From Pseudohongiella sp. (lineage in GTDB: Bacteria; Pseudomonadota; Gammaproteobacteria; Pseudomonadales; Pseudohongiellaceae), in the NCBI RefSeq assembly GCF_011050365.1, contig NZ_DRFV01000002.1:62001-126000 (forward strand): a stretch of DNA of 64,000 bases, written 5' to 3'. Positions 35,250 through 42,277 of the stretch are shown piece after piece (within the stretch, counting starts at the first letter, position 1; every line of letters starts with the position of its first letter). The notes below the pieces were generated by a model. That model did not search any database, was not told where the DNA came from, and saw only the letters and a list, made by a program, of their open reading frames with translations. Position numbers and translations under genes: made by a program.

Positions 35250-35483
35250 CTAGGCCGCTTTGCTTACACGCACCAGGTCTACCAGATCATTCACGGTATC
35301 AACCTGAAACAGCGCGTGCTCCGGTATTTCGATACCAAAACAGATTTCAATTTCAAACACGATCTGTATCATCTTCAGCGAATCGATCATCAGGGATTTC
35401 ACGCTGGTGTCAGCGTCTATCGGGCGCGCCGCCGGGCCCGGCTCTACACAGTCGCGTATGATTGAGATAATTCGACCTTCCAT
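35250..35483 (-). CDS. Acyl carrier protein
   Basis: A 77-residue carrier. ATG at 35483 is chosen for its GGAGGG site; a longer reading lacks one. The 4'-phosphopantetheine site is in MIDSLKMIQIVFEIE (DSL), followed by FGIEIPEHALFQVDTVNDLV as in type II carriers. It lies 65 bp downstream of the FAAL-like gene on the same strand, so it is probably its partner. The amino-acid make-up differs from housekeeping AcpP, which suggests a specialised carrier. Confidence 0.85.
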   Translation of the reverse strand: MEGRIISIIRDCVEPGPAARPIDADTSVKSLMIDSLKMIQIVFEIEICFGIEIPEHALFQVDTVNDLVDLVRVSKAA

Positions 35484-35548
35484 CAGTTGTCCCTCCGTGA
35501 ACAAAAATATTTCCTGCCAATGCTCTGTGTCCCGCATTCATCTGCACG

Positions 35549-37093
35549 CTACTTTCCGCGCACCGGCAACAAGCGCAACATCAGTGACCCATCGGCCACA
35601 GCAGAGGCGCAACGCTGTCTGAGCACCAGGCCGCTGACGGCCAGTGGCAGACTGCCCGGACGCAGCAAGATGACCCGGTCAAGTCGACATCCGGTGTCGA
35701 CCCTCACCGCGTCCATGATCGCGGATACCACTCCCTGCCAGTCGTTCGCCAATTGCGGGGTAGCACATTCCGCCAGCACTACCGTGTGCTGCATCTCTTC
35801 AAGGCGCAACACAATGCACCGGCTCAAACCAAGCGCTCCGAACGACTGCAGCACTACCGATTCGATATCCTCCGCCTGGAATTCACAATCACCGACGGCA
35901 AAGCGATGACTGCTGCGGCCCCGGCAATAAAACCCGTTGCCCTGGCGTGACAACCGGTCTCCGGTGGCAAACGCCTGCAATGTTGGCGCATTTGGCACAC
36001 CCGGCGCGAGCGCCTCAATGCCGGTGCGAGAAACTGCCCGGTAGCCCTGAAGCGCAGCCACCACAACCGCCGTCGCCGACAAACCGTAGCAAACAAATAT
36101 TTTTTCCGGTGACATATGGTTTTGACGATATCGTTCAATAAAATGGGAAAAAATGGCGGGCGTGGCAAGACCACCATCAACACAGACAAAACGCAGCGTG
36201 CTCAGATCCGGGCTGTGGTGTGATGGCGGGCGCTTGTCATGCTGCCCATTGTCATGCGCCGCCAGGGACAGAACTGACGGCGGCGCACTGATTATTGTGC
36301 AGGCAAATTGTGATGCCGCCAGTAGCCAGGGCGTGGCATCTCGCAGTGCCTGTTCAACGGGATAATACAGGGACACAACCCTGGCGCGCAGCGGCAACAG
36401 AACATGTAATACCAGCGCCATGCCGTCAGACAGATCCAGCGCCGTCAGCAAACGCTCATCAGCACCAGCTGCGACCAGCGCCAGTTTCTGTATCAGGCTG
36501 TCGACACTTTCCAGCAACTCCGCATGCGACAGCGCAACCGGCGCAGCGGCGTCATCGCCCGGCAAGCCGGGATAGATCATCGCAACTCCGGTGGCGGCAA
36601 TCGGCGTCGGGTCCGGCGCTGGCCGACCGTGGCCTGGCAGGCCGTCGATGGCCAGATACAAAAGCGGGTGTTGCCGGGCGTGAAAACGGGGCTTTGAACT
36701 GAAACGACCAGCTTTCAGTTTTGCCAATGTTGTCTTGCGCCCGATCACAACGTGTACGCCGGTATGGGCGATGATATCAACAATGCCGGCCATGCCCAGC
36801 CGACGATGAAAAGTAACCGGCACCGGTGTACAACTCGCCATCATGACGCCAAACAGCATCGCAATGGCATCCGGCCCGTAGGGGCTGAGCACCATCACGG
36901 GCTCGCCGGATATCCGCTGCGCCTGCAGCAGGCCGGCGATCTCTTCTGCCCTGTGCCACAAGTCCTGACAGGTCAACACGGCTGACACATCGGCGACAGA
37001 ATCGAGAAAGGTATACAGCGGCAGGTCCGGTTGATCGCGGGCCAGTTCCGCCAGCAGGGATACAAAGGTATCCCGATGATGCGACAAACTCAT
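35549..37093 (-). CDS. Degenerate fatty acyl-AMP ligase (FAAL)-like protein
   Basis: A 514-residue adenylate-forming fold protein; ATG at 37093 follows AAGGAG. The overall order fits FAALs (FTFLD-like YTFLDSVADVSA, LWHRAEEIAGLL, YGPDAIAMLFGVMMASCTPV), but key motifs have changed. The phosphate loop YTSGSTG.PKG reads YPGLPGDDAAAPVALSH. The YGLAE motif is YGLSA, so the Mg-binding Glu is lost. The C-terminal SSGK motif is VSGL, so the catalytic Lys is lost. FATGDRL and QAEDIES are retained. It may bind an acyl chain or ACP without adenylation, or be a decaying gene; the long intact frame argues for a kept function. Confidence 0.8.
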   Translation of the reverse strand: MSLSHHRDTFVSLLAELARDQPDLPLYTFLDSVADVSAVLTCQDLWHRAEEIAGLLQAQRISGEPVMVLSPYGPDAIAMLFGVMMASCTPVPVTFHRRLGMAGIVDIIAHTGVHVVIGRKTTLAKLKAGRFSSKPRFHARQHPLLYLAIDGLPGHGRPAPDPTPIAATGVAMIYPGLPGDDAAAPVALSHAELLESVDSLIQKLALVAAGADERLLTALDLSDGMALVLHVLLPLRARVVSLYYPVEQALRDATPWLLAASQFACTIISAPPSVLSLAAHDNGQHDKRPPSHHSPDLSTLRFVCVDGGLATPAIFSHFIERYRQNHMSPEKIFVCYGLSATAVVVAALQGYRAVSRTGIEALAPGVPNAPTLQAFATGDRLSRQGNGFYCRGRSSHRFAVGDCEFQAEDIESVVLQSFGALGLSRCIVLRLEEMQHTVVLAECATPQLANDWQGVVSAIMDAVRVDTGCRLDRVILLRPGSLPLAVSGLVLRQRCASAVADGSLMLRLLPVRGK

Positions 37094-37120
37094 GCGCTCT
37101 CCTTGCGCTTTCCTCGGCTC

Positions 37121-37180
37121 TCTCTGGTTAGCCCTGGTCATCCCTGGTTATCCCTGGTTATCCCTGACTGTCCGTGGTTT
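37121..37180. repeat. 10-bp tandem repeat, about 6 copies
   Basis: Units around TCCCTGGTTA lie just upstream of the FAAL-like gene; the central two are exact. This is part of the 349-bp gap 37094-37442. Between this repeat and the one at 37361 I see no gene. Confidence 0.85.
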
Positions 37181-37360
37181 CCCCGGCACTCTCCAATGCC
37201 CCCACCATGACATCCGGTGATGTTTATCCCTACCCTAAAAGTTTAGATCACACCCCTGCCCCCTTCCACTTTTTGTGCCATACTCAACGGCAGAGATTCC
37301 GAACCGGAGCGTCACAAAACCCGCCCGGACACACAAAGCTGCAGCAAGGAAACCCGCTAA

Positions 37361-37440
37361 TAAGGAGCCTTCAGCCCATAAAGAGCCTTCAGCCTTTAAG
37401 GAGCCTTCAGCCCATAAAAAGCCTTCAGCCCTCAGGAGCC
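37361..37440 (+). repeat. 18-bp tandem repeat carrying Shine-Dalgarno-like sequence, 4.4 copies
   Basis: Units TAAGGAGCCTTCAGCCCA (37361), 37379, 37397 and 37415 are followed by a partial unit CAGGAGCCGC that ends at the ATG of the serine hydrolase. Two full units and the partial one contain AGGAG. The last one is the working ribosome site, 5 bp from the ATG. In the frame of the hydrolase the repeat would read as KEPSAH units, but a start upstream of it would bury the signal peptide. Confidence 0.9.
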
Positions 37441-37442
37441 GC

Positions 37443-38786
37443 ATGAAAAAAATCATCTTCACTGCCATCATCGTATTCGGCCTCGGCTTTGCCTTTGCCA
37501 GCGGCATCACACCAACCTACGTCTATAACGCCCCTGGCGTTGCCACCGGCATCGGCGCCAAACTGCTGTGCAGCTCTCGTTATGTCAGCGGCCTGTCCCC
37601 AGAGCAGTCGTTTGATGACCTGGTGCAATACTCATCGATTCTTCAGTATCTGGATGTCGACTATGATCCGTCTGCCCGGACAGTCACCACCTCGCTCTTC
37701 GGATTGTCATCGACCACCGCCAGCCATTATCCGGGCCTGGGCTGCTACACCGACTATGACGGGTTTGAGGCACGCGCCAACGCAGACCTGCAACCCATGC
37801 CGGTTTTTACCAGTCGCTGGCCTCATGGCACGCGGGTGGAAACCATCAACAACGACATGCAACGCCAGCTTGACGCGATGGTGTCCGGGGACAATGGCAA
37901 CGGCCTGAACACACGCGCGCTGCTGGTGGTAAAGAACGGTGATATTGTCGCCGAAAGTTATGCCCAGGGCGCCGGTCCGGAAACGCCGTTGCTGGGCTGG
38001 TCCATGGCCAAGAGCCTGATGTCGGTGATGCTGGGGAATCTCGCGTATCGCGGAATGCTTGATGTCGACGAAGCGCCGGACTTTGACAGCTGGACGCAGG
38101 ATGAGCGCGCGGACATCCGTATTCGTGACCTGCTGACCATGACCGATGGTCTGGACTTCTCTGAGCAGTACAACCCGGGTGACGACGCCACGGCCATGCT
38201 GTTTACCGAACCTTCAGCCTCCGGTTATGCCATCGGCAGACCGGCCCTTCATGAGCCGGGCACCCAGTTCAATTACAGCTCCGGCACGGCCAATATCCTG
38301 TCGCGGATTTATTTCAATCGCACCGGTGGCACCCTTGCTGACAGCCTGGCCGACTATCGCCAGCACATTGCCGGGCCGGTAAGTTTTCAGCATGCGGTTT
38401 TTGAACCCGATGCCCGCGGAGTTTTTGTCGGCAGCTCGTATTTTTACGCGTCGGCCCGCGACTGGGCACGGCTGGGACAGATGATGCTGCAGGGCGGGGT
38501 GCTTAACGGCGAGCGCATCGTCAGCGCAGACTGGGTAACACAATCAACCCGTCCGAATAACTCGGGTAACCAAAAAGCCTACGGCTATCAGTGGTGGCTG
38601 AACAGCGGGAATGCCCGACCGCGCTGGCCTGATCTGCCGGCTGATGCCTACGCCGCACAGGGCAACCGTCAGCAAAGCATTACCGTGATTCCGTCAGAGA
38701 ATCTGGTCATTGTGCGACTGGGATGGACATCCGGCAGCTATCCGATCAATGATCGTATTGCGGAAATTGTTGAGGCGCTGCGCTAG
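37443..38786 (+). CDS. Secreted beta-lactamase-fold serine hydrolase
   Basis: A 447-residue protein starting at the ATG after CAGGAGCCGC. A signal peptide (MKKIIFTAIIVFGLGFAFAS) is followed by a class C/6-aminohexanoate-dimer-hydrolase-like domain. The SxxK motif is SMAK (GWSMAKSLMSVML), YxS is FNYSSGTANIL, and AAQGNRQQSITVIP near the end stands at the KTG/HxG position. Such proteins hydrolyse esters, amides or beta-lactams; resistance cannot be claimed. The gene stands alone. Confidence 0.9.
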   Translation: MKKIIFTAIIVFGLGFAFASGITPTYVYNAPGVATGIGAKLLCSSRYVSGLSPEQSFDDLVQYSSILQYLDVDYDPSARTVTTSLFGLSSTTASHYPGLGCYTDYDGFEARANADLQPMPVFTSRWPHGTRVETINNDMQRQLDAMVSGDNGNGLNTRALLVVKNGDIVAESYAQGAGPETPLLGWSMAKSLMSVMLGNLAYRGMLDVDEAPDFDSWTQDERADIRIRDLLTMTDGLDFSEQYNPGDDATAMLFTEPSASGYAIGRPALHEPGTQFNYSSGTANILSRIYFNRTGGTLADSLADYRQHIAGPVSFQHAVFEPDARGVFVGSSYFYASARDWARLGQMMLQGGVLNGERIVSADWVTQSTRPNNSGNQKAYGYQWWLNSGNARPRWPDLPADAYAAQGNRQQSITVIPSENLVIVRLGWTSGSYPINDRIAEIVEALR

Positions 38787-38794
38787 CGCCTCAA
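38770..38794 (+). terminator. Hairpin over the stop codon of the serine hydrolase gene
   Basis: TTGAGGCGC (38770-38778) and GCGCCTCAA (38786-38794) form a perfect 9-bp stem whose 7-nt loop ends in the stop codon. No T-run follows. It lies between the convergent hydrolase and VOC genes. Confidence 0.45.
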
Positions 38795-38809
38795 CGGCAT
38801 ACAACCGCG

Positions 38810-39184
38810 TTATTTGGTGAGACAGAACACGGTCAGTTTGTTGCCATCCAGGTCCCTGAAATAACCGGCATAGAAGCCGTCATCACCACGTGGACCGGCG
38901 GCGCCTTCGTCCTGTGCCTTCAGTTCCAGTGCTTTCTTGTGAACACGATCCACGGTTTCCGGGCTGTCGGCGGCCAGCGCCACCATGACCCCGTTGCCGG
39001 CTGTGGCGGGGTTGCCGTCAAACGGCTTGATGATCGACATCATCGGTTGTCCCGGCTTGTTACCCCAGGCGATAAAGGTCTCCATTTCCATAAAACGTTT
39101 GCCGCCCAGCTCTGCCAGCAAAGCATCGTAAAAAGCGGCCGCTCGCGGCATGTCGTTAGTCCCTACGCATACATATCCAATCAT
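38810..39184 (-). CDS. VOC (glyoxalase/bleomycin resistance) family protein
   Basis: A 124-residue single-domain protein. MIGYVCVGTNDMPRAAAFYD is the family N-terminus and FYAGYFRDLDGNKLTVFCL the C-terminal strand with the metal-site Glu position replaced by Lys. Members bind metal and act on small molecules; many are uncharacterised. GGGGAAAATC precedes the ATG. The 5' flank has a 16-bp repeat. Confidence 0.9.
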   Translation of the reverse strand: MIGYVCVGTNDMPRAAAFYDALLAELGGKRFMEMETFIAWGNKPGQPMMSIIKPFDGNPATAGNGVMVALAADSPETVDRVHKKALELKAQDEGAAGPRGDDGFYAGYFRDLDGNKLTVFCLTK

Positions 39185-39199
39185 GATTTTCCCCGATTT

Positions 39200-39247
39200 G
39201 TTGTTAAAGAGTCCTGTTGTTAAAAAGACCTGATGATTAAAAGACCT
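39200..39247. repeat. 16-bp tandem repeat, 3 copies
   Basis: GTTGTTAAAGAGTCCT, GTTGTTAAAAAGACCT and GATGATTAAAAGACCT lie head to tail in the 75-bp gap upstream of the VOC gene; a fourth decayed unit follows. The repeat covers the likely promoter area of that gene. Confidence 0.85.
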
Positions 39248-39259
39248 GCGGCTAAAACA

Positions 39260-39562
39260 CTACTGTGTATAAGGCAACCCGCAATGCGCGCAGGTGCGGC
39301 GGAACGGATTGAGGAAATACTTTTTCACAAAAAACTGTTCGTGACAACGCGGACAGCGGCGCACCGACATATTGATGCCAAAACCGGCATACAGCGCCAT
39401 GTAGGCCAGCATCAGCCAGGTGATGTCCTGGCCCTGCCCGACCAGCCGCCCGACGGCATAAACATAGACCGGAAAGGTTAAAAAACAGACCATCAATCGG
39501 TTTCTGGATGTGCGGATTTTACGCAGGACGTCGCTAAAAGCGTCCTCTGAAGGGGCCGTCAT
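39260..39562 (-). CDS. Small membrane protein with C-terminal zinc ribbon
   Basis: A 100-residue protein. Two hydrophobic segments (LMVCFLTFPVYVYAVGRLV and WLMLAYMALYAGFGI) are followed by a rubredoxin-like zinc knuckle, CPRCHEQF and CAHCGLPY. I do not recognise the family. It lies 55 bp upstream of epmA's 3' end, in the same direction as efp-epmA, and could be the last gene of that unit. Confidence 0.75.
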   Translation of the reverse strand: MTAPSEDAFSDVLRKIRTSRNRLMVCFLTFPVYVYAVGRLVGQGQDITWLMLAYMALYAGFGINMSVRRCPRCHEQFFVKKYFLNPFRRTCAHCGLPYTQ

Positions 39563-39616
39563 AGTGCATGCTCTTGACTGTGAATTATGGGCAATACCCT
39601 ACCATGAAGGCGGCAT

Positions 39617-40579
39617 TCATGCATTGTCAGCAACAAAACTGAGTACCTCGCTGATATGACCGGCGCCAGCGGCCAGCATCATCAGGCGATCGAATCCGAG
39701 CGCGACCCCCGCACAGGCCGGCAGGCCATGATTCAATGCTGCCAGCAAACGGTTGTCAACCTCGCGCACGGGTAACCCGGCCGCCTGACGCTGCCGGTTG
39801 TCGGCCGCAAAACGACGCGACTGTTCCGCCGCATCGGTCAATTCCAGATACCCGTTGGCCAGCTCCATACCGGCAATAAACAACTCGAATCGCCGCGCAA
39901 CGGGGTAACCGTCGTGGTCATGCGTGATCTGCGCCAGCGCCGCCTGGCTGGCTGGAAACTCAATCACAAACACCGGCGCCTGCAATTGCGGTTCAATCAC
40001 CAGTGACATTAACAGATTCAACAGGTCGTCCCGGCTCAGCGTCATATCGCCGGGATCCGTGTACCCGCGCGCGCAGGCCAGCAGCTCGTCGTCGCTGGCA
40101 GCCAACGGATCCAGCGCCAGATACTGACGAAACAATTCACGGTAGCTTATTCGCGGAATATCAGCGTCGGTGGCGAGCATGGGCGCAGGCAGGCACACGC
40201 CCATCAGGGCGGCCACTTCGTCCATCAGTTGACTGTCATCAAACCCCGGCCGGTACCACTCCAGCATGGTAAATTCCGGGTTATGACGCTGACCGGTTTC
40301 ATCGCGGCGGAACGCTTTGCAAAGCTGATAAATCGGACCGCTGCCCGCAGCCAGCAGGCGTTTCATGGCGAATTCAGGGGACGTTTGCAGATAGCGCCTG
40401 TCCCCCGGAGCCAGCTCCAGCGCCAGCGCGTCCAGGTGCGGATCGGTGCCGGTGGCATGACACATCAATGGCGTGTCTACTTCCAGCACATCGCGGTCAG
40501 CAAAAAAGCCCCGTACGCGCGCCAGCATCCCGGCTCTCAAACGCAAATTGGCCGGCGTGGCATCGGGTTGCCAGCGCAC
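39617..40579 (-). CDS. epmA: EF-P (R)-beta-lysine ligase EpmA
   Basis: A 320-residue class II LysRS-like enzyme without the anticodon-binding domain (formerly GenX/PoxA/YjeA). Motif 2 is FRRDETGQRHNPEFTMLEWY, motif 3 is GVALGFDRLMML, and PRISYRELF and NGYLELTDAAEQ are typical. It adenylates (R)-beta-lysine and attaches it to Lys34 of EF-P. The start is GTG. It follows efp by 3 bp, and epmB is divergent, so all three pathway genes are together. Confidence 0.97.
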   Translation of the reverse strand: MRWQPDATPANLRLRAGMLARVRGFFADRDVLEVDTPLMCHATGTDPHLDALALELAPGDRRYLQTSPEFAMKRLLAAGSGPIYQLCKAFRRDETGQRHNPEFTMLEWYRPGFDDSQLMDEVAALMGVCLPAPMLATDADIPRISYRELFRQYLALDPLAASDDELLACARGYTDPGDMTLSRDDLLNLLMSLVIEPQLQAPVFVIEFPASQAALAQITHDHDGYPVARRFELFIAGMELANGYLELTDAAEQSRRFAADNRQRQAAGLPVREVDNRLLAALNHGLPACAGVALGFDRLMMLAAGAGHISEVLSFVADNA

Positions 40580-40582
40580 GAT

Positions 40583-41152
40583 TTATCTGACCCGGTTCTG
40601 GTATTCGCCGGTACGCGTATCTACCCGCAACACGTCACCGATATTGACGAACAGCGGCACCTTGACCACGGCGCCCGATGCCAGCGTTGCAGGTTTGCTG
40701 CCGCCCTGGGCGGTATCACCTTTCAAGCCGGGGTCAGTCTCCACCACTTCGATTTCTACGAAATTCGGCGGTGTCACATTGATCGGTGTGCCGTTATAGA
40801 GGGTGACCACATACACGTCTTCCTCTTTCAGCCAGTTCAGGGCATCGGCCACTGCGGCCTTGTCGGCGGGAAACTGCTCGAAGCTGCCATCCGTTTTCAT
40901 GAAGTGCCAGAACTCGGTATCGCTGTACAGGTACGACATGTCGGTTTCCATGACATCGGCCGCTTCCAGCGATTCGCCGGATTTAAAGGTACGCTCCCAC
41001 ACCCGCCCGTTGAGCAGGTTGCGCAATTTGACGCGATTGAAGGCCTGACCCTTGCCGGGTTTAACAAACTCGTTGTCCAGAATGCTACAGGGATCGCCGT
41101 CCAGCAGCACCTTTAAGCCGGGTTTGAACTCGTTGGTAGAAAATGTCGCCAT
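40583..41152 (-). CDS. efp: Elongation factor P
   Basis: A 189-residue translation factor that relieves ribosome stalling at proline runs. The modified Lys is at position 34 ([10 protein letters not shown]), just as in E. coli. Three beta domains are seen, ending [17 protein letters not shown]. It is the first gene of efp-epmA and is divergent from epmB. Confidence 0.98.
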   Translation of the reverse strand: MATFSTNEFKPGLKVLLDGDPCSILDNEFVKPGKGQAFNRVKLRNLLNGRVWERTFKSGESLEAADVMETDMSYLYSDTEFWHFMKTDGSFEQFPADKAAVADALNWLKEEDVYVVTLYNGTPINVTPPNFVEIEVVETDPGLKGDTAQGGSKPATLASGAVVKVPLFVNIGDVLRVDTRTGEYQNRVR

Positions 41153-41200
41153 TGTGCCCTCTCAATTATAGTCTTGGTAATGCCTCACAGGAGGTTTAAC

Positions 41201-41266
41201 ATGGCCGTCATGTTAATTGCCTGTGCTCACCTTCAAGCGGATAAATGTAGTCGATGTCGTCTCTAG
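41201..41266 (+). CDS. Possible leader peptide upstream of epmB (21 codons)
   Basis: A short ORF starts at an ATG 6 bp after the perfect site AGGAGG (41189-41194) and ends with a TAG inside epmB, overlapping its start by 13 bp. The peptide reads MAVMLIACAHLQADKCSRC and two more residues. epmB has no good ribosome site of its own and has an in-frame stop six bases before its ATG. The short ORF could thus couple translation to epmB. It could also be chance. Confidence 0.4.
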   Translation: MAVMLIACAHLQADKCSRCRL

Positions 41267-42273
41267 TGCTGGCCCGGCGCCACCCTGATGACAGCGCGCG
41301 GCGCTGGCAGCAGGAACTCTCCAACCTGATTACGGACCCGAAGGAACTGCTGCAACTGCTGGGGCTCAACCCCGATGATGTCAGCATTCCGGCTGACGTA
41401 CTGCGCGCTTTTCCTCTCAAGGTGCCCCGGCCATTTGTCGCCAGAATGCGTCCCGGCGACGCGCGTGACCCCCTGTTGCTGCAGGTGCTGCCGTCGGCTC
41501 AGGAAAGCGATGATACCCCCGGATACGGCTTCGATCCACTTGCAGAGGCCGATTTTAACCCTCAGCCAGGAATTCTTCATAAATATCAGGGGCGTGTGCT
41601 GGTACTGGCAGCGCCGCATTGCGCTGTGCATTGCCGCTATTGTTTCCGACGTCACTTCCCCTATGAAGACAATGTGCCCGGCCGCCAGGTCTGGGAGCAA
41701 AGTCTGCAGTGGCTGGCGACACAGCCGCAGATCAACGAAGTCATCTATAGCGGCGGTGATCCGCTGGCGGCCAGCGATAAACATTTGGCCTGGCTGACAA
41801 ATCGTATTTCAGAAATTCCACATATCGGCCGACTACGTATACATACACGTACACCGGTGCTGGTGCCGTCGCGGGTGGACGATAAGCTTATTGCGTGGCT
41901 TGGTGACAGCCGGTTGCAGACTGTCATGGTCATTCACTGCAACCATGCCAATGAAATCGATGCTGATGTCATTGCGGCCATGCACCGATTGCGCGACGCC
42001 GGAGTGACCCTGCTCAATCAGAGTGTGCTGTTGAAGGGTGTCAACGACTCTGCGCAGGCGCTGGCCGCGCTCAGTGAGGCCTTGTTCGCGGCGGGCGTGT
42101 TGCCTTATTACCTGCACGCGCTGGATAAAGTACAGGGAGTGGCACATTTTGACGTCAATGAAGACCGGGCGAGGGAGCTGATCATGGAATTGAAGCAACA
42201 ACTACCGGGCTATCTTGTCCCCAGGCTGGTGCGGGAAATACCCGGCGAAGCGTCTAAAACCGGACTACTATAA
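41254..42273 (+). CDS. epmB: EF-P-specific lysine 2,3-aminomutase EpmB
   Basis: A 339-residue radical SAM and PLP enzyme (YjeK) that turns (S)-alpha-lysine into (R)-beta-lysine for EF-P. The cluster motif is C123-AVH-C127-RY-C130 with FRRHFPYE after it; YSGGDPLAASDKHL, RIHTRTPVLVPSR and LNQSVLLKGVNDS are typical; PLP Lys is in the YYLHALDKVQG region. It is divergent from efp-epmA and 4 bp before the fimX-like gene, so read-through is likely. Confidence 0.97.
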   Translation: MSSLVLARRHPDDSARRWQQELSNLITDPKELLQLLGLNPDDVSIPADVLRAFPLKVPRPFVARMRPGDARDPLLLQVLPSAQESDDTPGYGFDPLAEADFNPQPGILHKYQGRVLVLAAPHCAVHCRYCFRRHFPYEDNVPGRQVWEQSLQWLATQPQINEVIYSGGDPLAASDKHLAWLTNRISEIPHIGRLRIHTRTPVLVPSRVDDKLIAWLGDSRLQTVMVIHCNHANEIDADVIAAMHRLRDAGVTLLNQSVLLKGVNDSAQALAALSEALFAAGVLPYYLHALDKVQGVAHFDVNEDRARELIMELKQQLPGYLVPRLVREIPGEASKTGLL

Positions 42274-42277
42274 ACCT

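Noticed and set aside
37361-37440. CRISPR-like array
   Set aside because: Units are contiguous without spacers, so this is a simple tandem repeat.
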